Assembly: GCF_008704715.1 (NCBI RefSeq)
Contig: NZ_CP023689.1
Location: forward strand, 4,464,001-4,528,000
DNA from: Streptomyces chartreusis
GTDB taxonomy: Bacteria; Actinomycetota; Actinomycetes; Streptomycetales; Streptomycetaceae
Direction of reading: 5' to 3'
DNA: 64,000 bases
Below the pieces are notes generated by a model. It was not told the origin of the DNA. It did not search any database and was given only the letters and a program-made list of their open reading frames with translations. Positions within the stretch are counted from its first letter, which is position 1. Every line of letters begins with the position of its first letter. A program made the position numbers and the translations under genes. Below, piece by piece: positions 16,819 through 25,692 of the stretch.

Positions 16819-19464
16819 ATGGCATTCAATCACTTACCGGCAGGCGTGCACGACGCCTTGGTCCCATTGTCCGTCACGCCAGTGACACACTCGGTCCCGA
16901 TGGCCAAGAATCACCGATCCGATCGATCCCCGACGGGCCCCGTTTCCCGGGTGGACCCGGGCGCGGTGCTGGGCCGACTCGCCTCGGGGCCGAGTCGGGC
17001 TTCGCGCATCACTCATACGGAGCATGTGCCCCCGAGGGAGGGCCGCCATGCCGTCTGGCCCGACCGGATCCGCGCGGAGGTCATCGCCGCGGTGCAGACG
17101 GCTGGAATCCAGCATCCATGGGCCCACCAGGCACGCGCCGCCGAGCACGCCCTGGACGGCGAGTCGGTGGTCGTCGCCACGGGCACGGCCTCCGGCAAGT
17201 CCCTGGCCTACCTCGTGCCCGTCCTGTCGACACTCCTGGACGGTTCAGAAGCCCCGAACGGCCGCGGCGCGACCGCCCTCTACCTGGCCCCGACCAAGGC
17301 TCTTGCGGCGGACCAGTGCCGTTCGGTGAAGGAACTTTCACATCCGCTGGGCAATTCCGTCCGACCCGCCGTGTACGACGGCGATACTCCGTTCGAGGAA
17401 CGCGAGTGGGTCCGCCAGTACGGCAACTACGTCCTGACCAACCCCGACATGCTGCACCGCGGCATACTCCCGTCTCACCCCCGCTGGTCCTCCTTCCTGA
17501 AGGCGCTCAAGTACGTCGTCATCGACGAGTGCCACACCTACCGCGGCGTCTTCGGCTCCCACGTCGCCCAGGTGCTGCGCCGACTGCGCCGCCTGTGCGC
17601 CCGCTACGGCGCCTCCCCGGTCTTCCTGCTGGCCTCCGCGACGGCCGCCGAGCCCGCGGTCGCCGCCCGGCGCCTCACCGGCCTCCCGGTCGTGGAGGTC
17701 GCCGACGACGCCTCCCCGCGCGGCGAGCTGGTCTTCGCCCTCTGGGAGCCCCCGCTCACCGAGATGCAGGGCGAGAAGGGCGCACCCGTCCGGCGTACGG
17801 CCACCGCCGAGACGGCGGACCTCCTGACCGACCTGGCGGTGCAGGGCATCCGCTCGGTCGCCTTCGTACGCTCCCGGCGCGGCGCCGAGCTGATCTCGGT
17901 CATCGCCCAGGAACGCCTCGCCGAGGTAGACCGCTCCCTCGCCCGGCGTGTCGCGGCGTACCGCGGCGGCTACCTCCCCGAGGAACGCCGCGCCCTGGAA
18001 CAGGCCCTCCACTCCGGCGAGCTCCTCGGCCTGTCGGCCACCACCGCCCTGGAACTCGGCATCGACGTCTCCGGCCTCGACGCCGTACTGATCGCCGGCT
18101 ACCCGGGCACACGCGCCTCCCTGTGGCAGCAGGCGGGCCGCGCCGGCCGCTCAGGACAGGGCGCCCTCGCGGTCCTCGTCGCCCGCGACGATCCGCTGGA
18201 CACCTACCTCGTCCACCATCCCGAGGCCCTGTTCGACCGTCCGGTGGAATCGACGGTCCTCGACCCCGACAACCCGTACGTCCTCGCACCGCATCTGTGC
18301 GCGGCGGCCGCGGAGATCCCGCTGACCGACGAGGACCTAGAGCTGTTCGGCCCCGAGACCGAGAGCCTGCTGCCGCAGCTGGAGGCCGCGAAGCTGCTGC
18401 GCCGTCGCACCAAGGCCTGGCACTGGACGCGCCGGGAACGGGCCGCCGACCTCACCGACATCCGCGGCGAGGGCGGCCGTCCGGTCCAGGTGGTCGAGGC
18501 CGGGACGGGGCGGCTGCTCGGCACGGTCGACGCGGGCGCCGCGCACGGCTCCGTCCACGAGGGCGCGGTCCACCTGCACCAGGGCCGTACGTACCTGGTG
18601 CGCTCCCTCGACCTGGAGGACTCCGTGGCCCTGGTCGAGGAGGCCGCCCCGCCCTACTCGACGGTCGCCCGCGACACGACGGCGATCTCCGTCCTGGAGA
18701 CGGACGTCGAGATCCCCTGGGGCGACGGCCGCCTCTGCTACGGCTCCGTCGAGGTCACCAACCAGGTGGTCTCCTTCCTGCGCCGTCGGCTGATCACCGG
18801 CGAAGTACTGGGCGAGACGAAGCTCGACCTCCCTCCTCGTACGCTGCGCACCCGCGCGGTCTGGTGGACGGTCACCGAGGACCAGCTGGACGAGGCCCGG
18901 ATCAACCCGGAGATCCTCGGCGGCGCCCTGCACGCCGCCGAGCACGCCTCGATCGGCCTGCTGCCCCTCTTCGCGACCTGCGACCGCTGGGACATCGGCG
19001 GGGTCTCCATCCCGCTCCACCCCGACACGCTGCTCCCCACGGTCTTCGTCTACGACGGCCACCCCGGCGGCGCGGGCTTCGCCGAGCGCGCCTTCCATAC
19101 GGCCCGCTCCTGGCTCACCGCCACCCGCCAGGCCATCGCCTCCTGCGAGTGCGACGCCGGCTGCCCGTCCTGCATCCAGTCCCCCAAGTGCGGCAACGGC
19201 AACGATCCGCTGCACAAGCGGGGGGCCGTGCGGTTGCTGACGGTTTTGTTGCGGGGGGCGCCGGAGGAATCGCACGGGAGCCCGGGTGATGGGTCCGGTG
19301 CGGTTCAGCCCGAGGGGTCCGCGTCGGCGTCGGACGGGGCGGCCGTGGCCCCGCAATCGGTCACGGAACCGGTCTCGGCCGGTGCCTCACCGCAGGGTCC
19401 GGTGCCAGATGCGCCGTCGGCGGTGGAAGCTCCGACTGCTCAGCAGGCCCCGCCCGCGCCCTGA
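16819..19464 (+). CDS. MrfA/YprA-type DEAD/DEAH helicase with DUF1998 zinc domain
   Basis: The chosen start is ATG 16819 (881 aa); ATG 16900 is a reasonable alternative. RecA-like domain 1 shows the P-loop GTASGKS and the DExH box IDECHTYRG. Domain 2 follows, with LSATTALELGIDVSG and QQAGRAGR. The C-terminal DUF1998/MZB domain holds the zinc cysteines CECDAGCPSC near the end. The family (B. subtilis MrfA, eukaryotic Hrq1) unwinds DNA during repair of mitomycin-type damage. No MrfB nuclease gene is adjacent. The last 104 bp overlap the end of the convergent pilin-like gene, and the C-terminal 80 residues are low-complexity Ala/Pro/Ser. It is divergent from bldG. Confidence 0.85.
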   Translation: MAFNHLPAGVHDALVPLSVTPVTHSVPMAKNHRSDRSPTGPVSRVDPGAVLGRLASGPSRASRITHTEHVPPREGRHAVWPDRIRAEVIAAVQTAGIQHPWAHQARAAEHALDGESVVVATGTASGKSLAYLVPVLSTLLDGSEAPNGRGATALYLAPTKALAADQCRSVKELSHPLGNSVRPAVYDGDTPFEEREWVRQYGNYVLTNPDMLHRGILPSHPRWSSFLKALKYVVIDECHTYRGVFGSHVAQVLRRLRRLCARYGASPVFLLASATAAEPAVAARRLTGLPVVEVADDASPRGELVFALWEPPLTEMQGEKGAPVRRTATAETADLLTDLAVQGIRSVAFVRSRRGAELISVIAQERLAEVDRSLARRVAAYRGGYLPEERRALEQALHSGELLGLSATTALELGIDVSGLDAVLIAGYPGTRASLWQQAGRAGRSGQGALAVLVARDDPLDTYLVHHPEALFDRPVESTVLDPDNPYVLAPHLCAAAAEIPLTDEDLELFGPETESLLPQLEAAKLLRRRTKAWHWTRRERAADLTDIRGEGGRPVQVVEAGTGRLLGTVDAGAAHGSVHEGAVHLHQGRTYLVRSLDLEDSVALVEEAAPPYSTVARDTTAISVLETDVEIPWGDGRLCYGSVEVTNQVVSFLRRRLITGEVLGETKLDLPPRTLRTRAVWWTVTEDQLDEARINPEILGGALHAAEHASIGLLPLFATCDRWDIGGVSIPLHPDTLLPTVFVYDGHPGGAGFAERAFHTARSWLTATRQAIASCECDAGCPSCIQSPKCGNGNDPLHKRGAVRLLTVLLRGAPEESHGSPGDGSGAVQPEGSASASDGAAVAPQSVTEPVSAGASPQGPVPDAPSAVEAPTAQQAPPAP

Positions 19465-19870
19465 CCTCCGCCGCGAAGGGGCCTCGGCCCGAAGCCGCGG
19501 TCACGTCCGAGACCTCGCCGACCAGTACGCACCGCACGAGCCGCACGCCTTGCGCGCCGGCGACCCGTTCAGCCCGTGCACAGGCCGCCGGGCCACCCTC
19601 CGCCCAGTGGTCGGCCGCTGCCAGCGCCGCGAGATCGGCGCCGCCTGCCGCCCGGTGCCGGGTCACGACGGCGTGGCCCAGGGCGAGTACGACGCCGAAG
19701 ACGACGCAGAGCACGGTGATGGCGCCGAGGCTCCAGACCGTGGCGGAGCCTCGGTCGGAGCGCGGGTCGGGGGCAGCTTTCCGGGCAGCGCTCCGAAGGC
19801 CGGCTGCGGCGCGCGCGGTGCGGCGGCCGGCCACAGACCTGCGACGGCCTGTCTCGGAACTCCCTCTCAT
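19361..19870 (-). CDS. TadG/Rv3654c-like pseudopilin-associated protein
   Basis: The 169-aa product has a basic leader, then a single hydrophobic helix (SATVWSLGAITVLCVVFGVVLALGH, about 42-66) of TadE/TadG type. A short Ala-rich domain with two cysteines and a disordered Pro-rich tail follow. It is the last gene of the tad operon: its ATG overlaps the TadE stop by 4 bp. Its own end runs 104 bp into the oppositely oriented helicase gene. It probably supports assembly of a Flp-like fimbria or secretion channel in the envelope. Confidence 0.7.
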   Translation of the reverse strand: MRGSSETGRRRSVAGRRTARAAAGLRSAARKAAPDPRSDRGSATVWSLGAITVLCVVFGVVLALGHAVVTRHRAAGGADLAALAAADHWAEGGPAACARAERVAGAQGVRLVRCVLVGEVSDVTAASGRGPFAAEVRARAGPAEQSELPPPTAHLAPDPAVRHRPRPVP

Positions 19871-20265
19871 GTCCCCGCCCCCACCGTTTCCTCGGCCGCG
19901 GCCACGGCTTCCTCCCGTACCTCGAAGGGGAGCCCCGTCAGCACGGGTGGCTTGGCCACGACGACCACCCGGACCTCGTCGCCCTCCCGGCCGACCGTGA
20001 CCGTCGCGCCGCGGGGTGCCGCCTCACGGGTGACCTCGATGACCGCGTCGGTGGGGTCCTGCCGGGCCGCCGCGCGGGCACCGGTCCGGGCCGCGTCCAC
20101 GCATTGGATCTGCGCCGCCATCACGAGCAGACCCCACACCAGCGCCATCGCGAACATGACCAGAACCGGTAGGACGACAGCCGACTCCGCGGTGACGAAG
20201 CCCCGGTCCGCGCCCCCGAACGGCTTCCTGGCCCGCCGCTCCCTCTCCTCCTCACATCCGCGCAT
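19867..20265 (-). CDS. TadE-family pseudopilin
   Basis: The 132-aa protein has the TadE signature: a basic start, then GFVTAESAVVLPVLVMFAMALVWGLLVMA. The Glu in TAESA is at the +5-like position of a prepilin processing site. A short periplasm-facing domain follows. It overlaps the previous gene by 14 bp and the next by 4 bp, so translational coupling is likely. Minor pilins of this kind are processed by a prepilin peptidase, which is not encoded here. Confidence 0.8.
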   Translation of the reverse strand: MRGCEEERERRARKPFGGADRGFVTAESAVVLPVLVMFAMALVWGLLVMAAQIQCVDAARTGARAAARQDPTDAVIEVTREAAPRGATVTVGREGDEVRVVVVAKPPVLTGLPFEVREEAVAAAEETVGAGT

Positions 20266-20461
20266 CGAGCGCCCGCTTCACGATGGCCTGCAACTCCTCG
20301 CTGACCTCCCCGCTCGTCACGACCTTGTAGAGCACCACCGCGAACGCCACCGCCGCCACGATTCCCATCGCGTACTCAGACGTGACCATGCCGGCATCGC
20401 CCCGCGCCGCCCGCACCCTGCACACCAGCGCACGCATCCGTGCCCGTACCGCCTTGTACAT
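20252..20461 (-). CDS. DUF4244 Flp-pilin-like small protein
   Basis: This 69-aa protein starts at ATG 20461. A basic leader ends in RGDAGMVTSEYAMGIVAAVAFAVVLYKVV: the G-M-V-T-S-E-Y motif and following helix are typical of Flp-type pilins, where cleavage occurs after Gly and Glu5 aligns subunits. A short tail follows (SGEVSEELQAIVKRALDARM). It is the best candidate for the major structural subunit in this operon. Confidence 0.8.
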   Translation of the reverse strand: MYKAVRARMRALVCRVRAARGDAGMVTSEYAMGIVAAVAFAVVLYKVVTSGEVSEELQAIVKRALDARM

Positions 20462-20600
20462 CTCAACCCCCGTAAGGTTCAGTCCCGTTGAAACAAACTG
20501 TTGAACTTCCGCTGCACGACGACCGCAGCCGCCCGCAACCGGTCCCGCCTGTCGCAGAACCCCCGGCCGTCGGCCTGTGGCCGTAGCCGCACTCACCCCG

Positions 20601-21392
20601 TCAGCCGGCACCTCCTCCCAACACCCCGCCCGCAAGCCCGATCACGACCGGCGCCACGCCCACCGCGATGAACGCGGGCAGGAAGCACAGGCCCACCGGC
20701 GCGCTGACCATGACGGCCGCCCGCCTGGCCCGTTCCGTCGCGTTGCGCGTCCACTCGGCGCGGGCCTCCGCAGCAAGCCGCGCGACCGGTCCGGCCGCCG
20801 GAAGCCCCGTCACATCGGCCCGCTCCAGCAGGCGCGCCAGCGCCTCCGCTCCAGGCAGGGCGGCCAACTTCTGCCACGCCTCGCCCGGTTCGCCGCCGAG
20901 CCGTACCTCCGCCGCGCCTCGTGACAGCCCGTCCCCGACGGGACCGCCAAGCGCCTCGCCCACTGCCTGAGCCGCGATCACGGGGCCAGCGCCCGCCGAG
21001 ATGCAGGCCGCGAGGAGATCGGCGGCGAGTGGGAGCCGACGTGCCACCTCACCGGCGTCGACCTCCTGCACTGCACCGGCTACGGCTCTCTGCCGACGCC
21101 GCCACAGCCACATCCCGCCCGCGGCGCCCAGCCCCACCGCCAGACCGGCAACCCCGCCGACCAGCGCCCAACCGGCACCCCCGACCGCTGCCAGGGGCAG
21201 CCATTGCCGCACGCCCTGCCGGACGTCGTACCGTCTGCGAGGCGGCATCACCTCGGCCGGCGTCATTAGCGACCCCAACCGTCGCCGAGCCTTCCGCTCG
21301 CGCCGGACCTCGGCCGACCACCGCAGCAGCCAACCGGCCACCAGCACCGCCCCCATCGCCATCCCCAGCCTGTGGACAACCTCCGCGTTCAC
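20601..21392 (-). CDS. tadC: TadC-like inner-membrane platform protein
   Basis: This 263-aa type II secretion F-domain protein starts at GTG 21392, with GGGAGG 8 bases upstream. An N-terminal helix, two central helices and two C-terminal ones (APVGLCFLPAFIAVGVAPVVIGLAGGVLG) fit the GspF/TadC fold. The cytoplasmic part (about 95-210) would contact the motor ATPase. A 139-bp gap separates it from the pilin-like gene. Confidence 0.8.
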   Translation of the reverse strand: MNAEVVHRLGMAMGAVLVAGWLLRWSAEVRRERKARRRLGSLMTPAEVMPPRRRYDVRQGVRQWLPLAAVGGAGWALVGGVAGLAVGLGAAGGMWLWRRRQRAVAGAVQEVDAGEVARRLPLAADLLAACISAGAGPVIAAQAVGEALGGPVGDGLSRGAAEVRLGGEPGEAWQKLAALPGAEALARLLERADVTGLPAAGPVARLAAEARAEWTRNATERARRAAVMVSAPVGLCFLPAFIAVGVAPVVIGLAGGVLGGGAG

Positions 21393-21519
21393 CTCGCCAC
21401 CTCCCGTTCGCGGCGATCATCAACTCGGCCTCTCACGCGATTCCGCACGCTGCCTCCCCATCGACTCCGTACGCGCCGCGCAAGCGATCCCTGACCGACT
21501 CGCCCTCCCACTCGGCACC

Positions 21520-22362
21520 TCACCCCGCCTCTGCTCCTCGGACGATCCACGTCGCCCACCACATCCCGAGCCCTTCCAGTACTCCGCCCACAACCAGACA
21601 TCCGAACCCCGCCCCGGTGTGCAGCAGCACATGCAATGGGTCGACTCCCATGGCGGCACCGAGCAGCAGCCCCAGGACCGGCAAAGCGGCCAGCATCAGC
21701 ACCGTCGATCTGGCGCCGGCCAACTGGGCCCGCAGGTCGGCTCGTTGGTCGCGCTCCGCCCGCAGGGCCGCCTCCAGCCGGTCGAGCCCGGCCGCGAGCC
21801 CCGCACCCTGGTCCACTGCGACCCGCCAGCACGCCGCCAGACCCGACAGGCCCTCGGCGCCCGGCTGCCGTGCCGCAGAGGCGAGCGCGCCCGGCACGTC
21901 CCCGCCGAACTTCGCAGCCGCCAACACCGCGGACTGCGCCTCACCGAGCCCACCGGACTCCCACGCCGCCCGCAGCAGCGCCTCACCCGGCTGCCGGCCA
22001 GCCCGTACCTCGCCGGCGAGCATCGCGCACAGCGTGATCACCGCCGCCACGCGACGCTCCCTCGCTCCGCGCGCCTCCCGGGCCAGCCGCACCCGCCTCA
22101 GCAATGGCACCCCGGCCGCCCCCGCGACGACCGGCAGCACCGACGACCCAAGCAGCGCCAGCACCAGCCCGACGGCAGCCGCCCACCACTCGGCGCGAAT
22201 CCGCCCTCGCAGCTCCCCTGCCAGCCGCCGCCAGTCAGGCGGTCCGGCACCCACGGCCCCACCACCGGCCAGCAACAACTGGGCACGTCGCGCGCCGGAG
22301 TTCGGCCCGCCCAACAACCAGACCGCCACACCGAGGCACAGCACAGCCGCGCCTTCCGACAT
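21520..22362 (-). CDS. tadB: TadB-like inner-membrane platform protein
   Basis: This GspF-domain protein is about 280 aa from ATG 22362 (MSEGAAVLCLGVAVWLLGG). Reading further upstream runs into the intergenic repeat array and is unlikely to be translated. It has a helix at the N-terminus, a helix pair near 75-100, the conserved R-x-G-x-x-x-x-x-A-L region (ARQPGAEGLSGL) and a C-terminal pair (MLAALPVLGLLLGAAMG). With TadC it forms the membrane platform on which TadA acts. The final 20 residues are unusually Trp-rich (GMWWATWIV). Confidence 0.8.
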   Translation of the reverse strand: MSEGAAVLCLGVAVWLLGGPNSGARRAQLLLAGGGAVGAGPPDWRRLAGELRGRIRAEWWAAAVGLVLALLGSSVLPVVAGAAGVPLLRRVRLAREARGARERRVAAVITLCAMLAGEVRAGRQPGEALLRAAWESGGLGEAQSAVLAAAKFGGDVPGALASAARQPGAEGLSGLAACWRVAVDQGAGLAAGLDRLEAALRAERDQRADLRAQLAGARSTVLMLAALPVLGLLLGAAMGVDPLHVLLHTGAGFGCLVVGGVLEGLGMWWATWIVRGAEAG

Positions 22363-22416
22363 CTCACCCACCCCAATCACTCCATCCGTCACACCCATTG
22401 GGCCTGGCCCCAACAG

Positions 22417-22691
22417 CGCCCTCACGCTCCCCGGGCCCTGGCCCGACAAGGCCCTCACGCTCACCGGCCCTGGCCCTACTTCGCCCGCACACTCGACGAA
22501 CCGACCGCCTCACATCACCCGCACACTCGACGGACCCGGCGGCCCAACGGCCGCACACTCGACGGACCCGGCACCTCTACATCGCCCGCACGCTCGACAT
22601 CCCGGCCCGACATCGCCCGCACGCTCACCGATCCCGGCGGCGCTACACCGCCCGCACGCCCGACGACCCCGGCCCCACGCCGCCCTCACCC
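22417..22691. repeat. Degenerate 33-bp tandem repeat between tadA and tadB
   Basis: Nine copies of a core like CGCCCGCACGCTC begin at 22417, 22450, 22482, 22517, 22549, 22583, 22614, 22649 and 22680, so spacings are 31-35 bp. Each core is followed by a GACGGACCCGGC-like segment. The array covers the last codons of tadA, the 280-bp gap and the region just before tadB. No spacers or cas genes exist, so it is not CRISPR. Confidence 0.8.
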
Positions 22692-24109
22692 CGAAGCAGC
22701 CCCTGCAGCCGCTCCCACCCCCGCTCAGACGCGAACGCCTCCGTTCCCCACCGCAGCGCCGGCACCGTCCGCACCAACCCCGACCGGTCCCGCTCCAGCA
22801 CATGCACCTCGGCGATCCGCCGACGCCCGGTCCGGTCGCGTACCAGATGGAGTACGACCGACAAGGCGGCCGCCAACTGGCTGTGCAGCGCCGCCCGGTC
22901 AAGCCCGGCCGCCGTGCCGAGCGCCTCCAGCCGGGCCGGTACATCGGCCGCCGCGTTGGCGTGGACCGTGCCGCAGCCGCCTTCATGGCCCGTGTTCAGC
23001 GCGGCCAGCAGATGAACGACTTCGGGGCCGCGCACCTCGCCCACGACCAGCCGGTCCGGCCGCATCCGCAGTGCCTGCCGCACCAGGTCGTCGAGGGCGA
23101 CGAGCCCGGCGCCCTCCTGGTTGGCGGGCCGGCTCTCCAGTCGGACGACATGCGGGTGGTCCGGCCTCAGCTCGGCGGAGTCCTCGGCGAGCACGATCCG
23201 CTCGCCGTCCCCCACCAGTCCGAGCAACGCGCTCAGCAGCGTGGTCTTGCCTGTGCCCGTGCCGCCGCTGATGAGGAACGACAGCCGTGCGTCGACCAGT
23301 GCGCGCAGCACCCGGTCCCCGCCGGGCGGCACCGTGCCTGCGGCGACCAGTTCGGCGAGCGTGAATGCCCGGGGCCGTACAACTCGCAGCGACAAGCACG
23401 CGCAGCCGACGGCGACGGGTGGCAGCACCGCGTGCAGCCGGGTCCCGTCGGGAAGCCGGGCGTCCACCCAGGGCCGCGCGTCGTCCAGTCGCCGCCCGGC
23501 CACCGCGGCCAGGCGCTGCGCGAGACGTCGTACGGCAGCCGCGTCCGGGAAGGACACGGACGTCAGCTCCAGGCCGCCGCCACGGTCCACCCACACACGG
23601 TCAGGCGCCGACACCAGTACGTCCGTCACCGAGGGATCGGCGAGCAGTGGTTCCAGCGGGCCACTGCCGACCAGCTCGGACCGTAACTGCGCGGCTGCCC
23701 CGAGGACTTCGGCGTCCCCCAGCACCCTGCCCTGCTCGCGCAGAGCCTGCGCCACTCGCGCGGGCGTCGGCTCGGCCCCGCTCTCGGCCAGCCACTGCCG
23801 CACCCCGTCCAGCAACTCCGACGGCACGCCGACAGCCCTGGCCGCCGATCGCTCCGGCACCAAGCTCCCGGCCGACGAACCAGCCCGCTCGGCCGAGTCC
23901 CGCCGCCCAAGGCCGGCACCACCCTCACGCCCGCTCACCCGATCGAGCCCCACCGCCTCACCCAAGCCGCCCTCGCGCCCGCTCAGCCCATCAAGCCCCG
24001 ACGCCGTACGCATGCCACCCCCGCGCCCACCTCCCCGGTCAAACCCCACCGCCGTGCCGACGCCGCCCCCGCGCCCACTCCCCCGGCCAAGCCCCACCGC
24101 CGTGCTCAT
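22643..24109 (-). CDS. tadA: TadA/CpaF-type secretion ATPase
   Basis: The 488-aa motor ATPase powers pilus assembly. Walker A is SGGTGTGKTTLL (about 283), Asp box LAEDSAELRPDHPHVVRLE, Walker B-like region LRMRPDRLVVGEVRGPEV and His box NTGHEGGCGTVHAN. The first 75 residues are unusual: four or five Gly/Arg-rich repeats of the type TAVGLGRGSGRGGG, absent from most homologues. The true start could be further in. Its ATG overlaps the upstream cpaE-like stop by 4 bp. Confidence 0.9.
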   Translation of the reverse strand: MSTAVGLGRGSGRGGGVGTAVGFDRGGGRGGGMRTASGLDGLSGREGGLGEAVGLDRVSGREGGAGLGRRDSAERAGSSAGSLVPERSAARAVGVPSELLDGVRQWLAESGAEPTPARVAQALREQGRVLGDAEVLGAAAQLRSELVGSGPLEPLLADPSVTDVLVSAPDRVWVDRGGGLELTSVSFPDAAAVRRLAQRLAAVAGRRLDDARPWVDARLPDGTRLHAVLPPVAVGCACLSLRVVRPRAFTLAELVAAGTVPPGGDRVLRALVDARLSFLISGGTGTGKTTLLSALLGLVGDGERIVLAEDSAELRPDHPHVVRLESRPANQEGAGLVALDDLVRQALRMRPDRLVVGEVRGPEVVHLLAALNTGHEGGCGTVHANAAADVPARLEALGTAAGLDRAALHSQLAAALSVVLHLVRDRTGRRRIAEVHVLERDRSGLVRTVPALRWGTEAFASERGWERLQGLLRGEGGVGPGSSGVRAV

Positions 24110-25209
24110 GCCGCCCTCGCCTCAAGCAAAGAGCGCTCCCAGAACTCCCGGCAGAATCGCGCCAGTGGCCCTCGCCCGGCCGCCCCCGGCGGTTCGTCGC
24201 TCTCGTGCGGCCGCAGCAGCCCCGGCTCGACCGGCACCTCGCCCACCAATGGCAGATCCAGCAGTCGGGCCACCTCGCGGTCGTCGAGACCGGGTGCGTA
24301 GGGACCGCGTACCGCCACCCGCAGGTCCCGTAGGACGAGCCGGGCCGCGGAGGCCACCTGGCGGGCGGCGGCGACGGCGCGGAGTTCGGCGGGGACCACG
24401 ACGATCCCGACGTCGAGTTGGGCCAGCGCCTCGGCGACCCCGTCGTCGATGCGGCGGGGCAGGTCGACGACGACCGTGCCGCCCCGGCGTCGGGCCGCCG
24501 CGAGCACCGCTCGCATCGCCTGCGGCGGAACCGCGACGCATTCGCCGCGGTCCCAGCTCAGGACCCGAAGGGAGTGCAGCTTCGGCAGCGACTCCTCCAG
24601 CGCACCACTGCCGAGCCGTCCGCGCGAGCCGGCGAACGAGGGCCAGCGCAGCCCTTCGGCCGACTCACCGCCGAGGAGTACATCGAGTCCGCCGCCCAGC
24701 GGATCGGCGTCCACGAGGAGTGTGCGCAGCCCCTCACGCGCGGCGGTGACGGCGAGGGCACACGCGAGCGTGGAGGCTCCTGCGCCGCCTCGGCCGCCGA
24801 TGACACCGACGGTGAGGGCGGGGCGGCCGACGCCCTCGGTGACGTCGGCGATGCGGTCCACCAGCCACTGTTCGCCGTCCGGCAGCATCAGGACGTGGTC
24901 CGCCCCGATCTCGACGGCCCGGCGCCACACCCCGGCGTCGTCCTGGTCCCGGCCCACCAGCACCACCCCGCCCCTGCGTCCCGCGCCGCGCACGCGCCGT
25001 GCGGCGTCGTCGCCGACCAGGACGAGCGGCGCGGCCTCCCAACTGCCTCTGGGCTCCGGCACTCCGTGGTGGACCTCGGGCGTGGCGCCGGCCGCCGCGC
25101 ACAGGCGCAGCAGGTCGTCCAGCAGTTCGACGTCTTCCGTGACGATCAACGGCCTGCCCGGCCGCCCGGAGGCGGCGGACGGCGGATCGTGTGTGACGAC
25201 TGCGGTCAC
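24106..25209 (-). CDS. CpaE/Ssd-like ParA-family ATPase
   Basis: This 367-aa protein starts at GTG 25209, which has AGGGGG 10 bases upstream. An N-terminal receiver-like domain (about 20-125) is followed by a MinD/ParA ATPase with a deviant Walker A, GGRGGAGASTLA, and VDADPLGGGLDVLL. It resembles CpaE, which localises Tad pili, and mycobacterial Ssd (Rv3660c), linked to septum placement. It is the first gene of the tad operon. A 6C RNA is encoded about 400 bp upstream on the same strand, as in mycobacteria. Confidence 0.85.
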   Translation of the reverse strand: MTAVVTHDPPSAASGRPGRPLIVTEDVELLDDLLRLCAAAGATPEVHHGVPEPRGSWEAAPLVLVGDDAARRVRGAGRRGGVVLVGRDQDDAGVWRRAVEIGADHVLMLPDGEQWLVDRIADVTEGVGRPALTVGVIGGRGGAGASTLACALAVTAAREGLRTLLVDADPLGGGLDVLLGGESAEGLRWPSFAGSRGRLGSGALEESLPKLHSLRVLSWDRGECVAVPPQAMRAVLAAARRRGGTVVVDLPRRIDDGVAEALAQLDVGIVVVPAELRAVAAARQVASAARLVLRDLRVAVRGPYAPGLDDREVARLLDLPLVGEVPVEPGLLRPHESDEPPGAAGRGPLARFCREFWERSLLEARAA

Positions 25210-25600
25210 GGTTTCCGTCCCCCTTCGCTGCATCGCTCGCGCAGCCCTGCGGCCCCGCGATTCCCAAACGTGTGAAGAACCGGCAACCGGCCTCCATATG
25301 AACGGCCGATACGAACCGGCCAAACGCACCCGACAAACCGGAACCGGCCAACAAGTCGGCCCGAGCCGGACGCGCTGGAATCACGGTGCAGCGAACCCGG
25401 AAATCGTGTGGATCTTGGTCGATAACTGTGGACAACTCAGCAGTTGTGAATATCGCCGTCACCCAAACCGGTGACCCCTGCACCGACCCCTGTACGACTT
25501 CCGCAGAGCAGCACGACGACTACACACAGTCATGAATCATGAGCATGCCGAACAGGCGGCCGCAGCCGCCTCGCCGCAGCCCTGCGGCAGTGCTCGAAAG
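25210..25600. other. Non-coding leader region upstream of the tad operon
   Basis: No convincing gene is present. It is AT-richer than average near 25400-25470. A 9-bp DnaA-box consensus (TTGTCCACA on the minus strand, 25427-25435) lies here, next to possible -10 sequences for the operon. Confidence 0.45.
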
Positions 25601-25604
25601 AGGA

Positions 25605-25692
25605 AAACCCACCCGGACATGCGACGACCCCCGCCGGGGGGGAGAGCGGGGGTCGTCTCCACGGCCGACTCGGGGGGGGAGGAGTCGGACCG
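25605..25692 (-). ncRNA. 6C RNA
   Basis: Read on the minus strand, two adjacent stem-loops both carry a long C-run in the loop, the defining feature of the actinobacterial 6C RNA. Stem 1 pairs 25682-25688 with 25665-25671 around eight C (flanked by CT). Stem 2 pairs 25646-25657 with 25623-25634 around seven C. GGGTGGGTTTTCC follows as a likely 3' end. Location upstream of a cpaE/ssd gene and a HAD phosphatase gene matches S. coelicolor scr3558 and M. tuberculosis B11. The RNA accumulates during sporulation in Streptomyces and acts through its C-rich loops on G-rich mRNA sites in mycobacteria. Ends are approximate. Confidence 0.85.

Noticed and set aside
22417..22691. CRISPR array
   Set aside because: The 33-bp units are contiguous and degenerate, without unique spacers, and no cas gene is present.
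20921..23686. Long plus-strand open frames opposite the tad operon
   Set aside because: Pro/Ser/Arg-rich translations with no structure; the minus-strand Tad genes explain the sequence.
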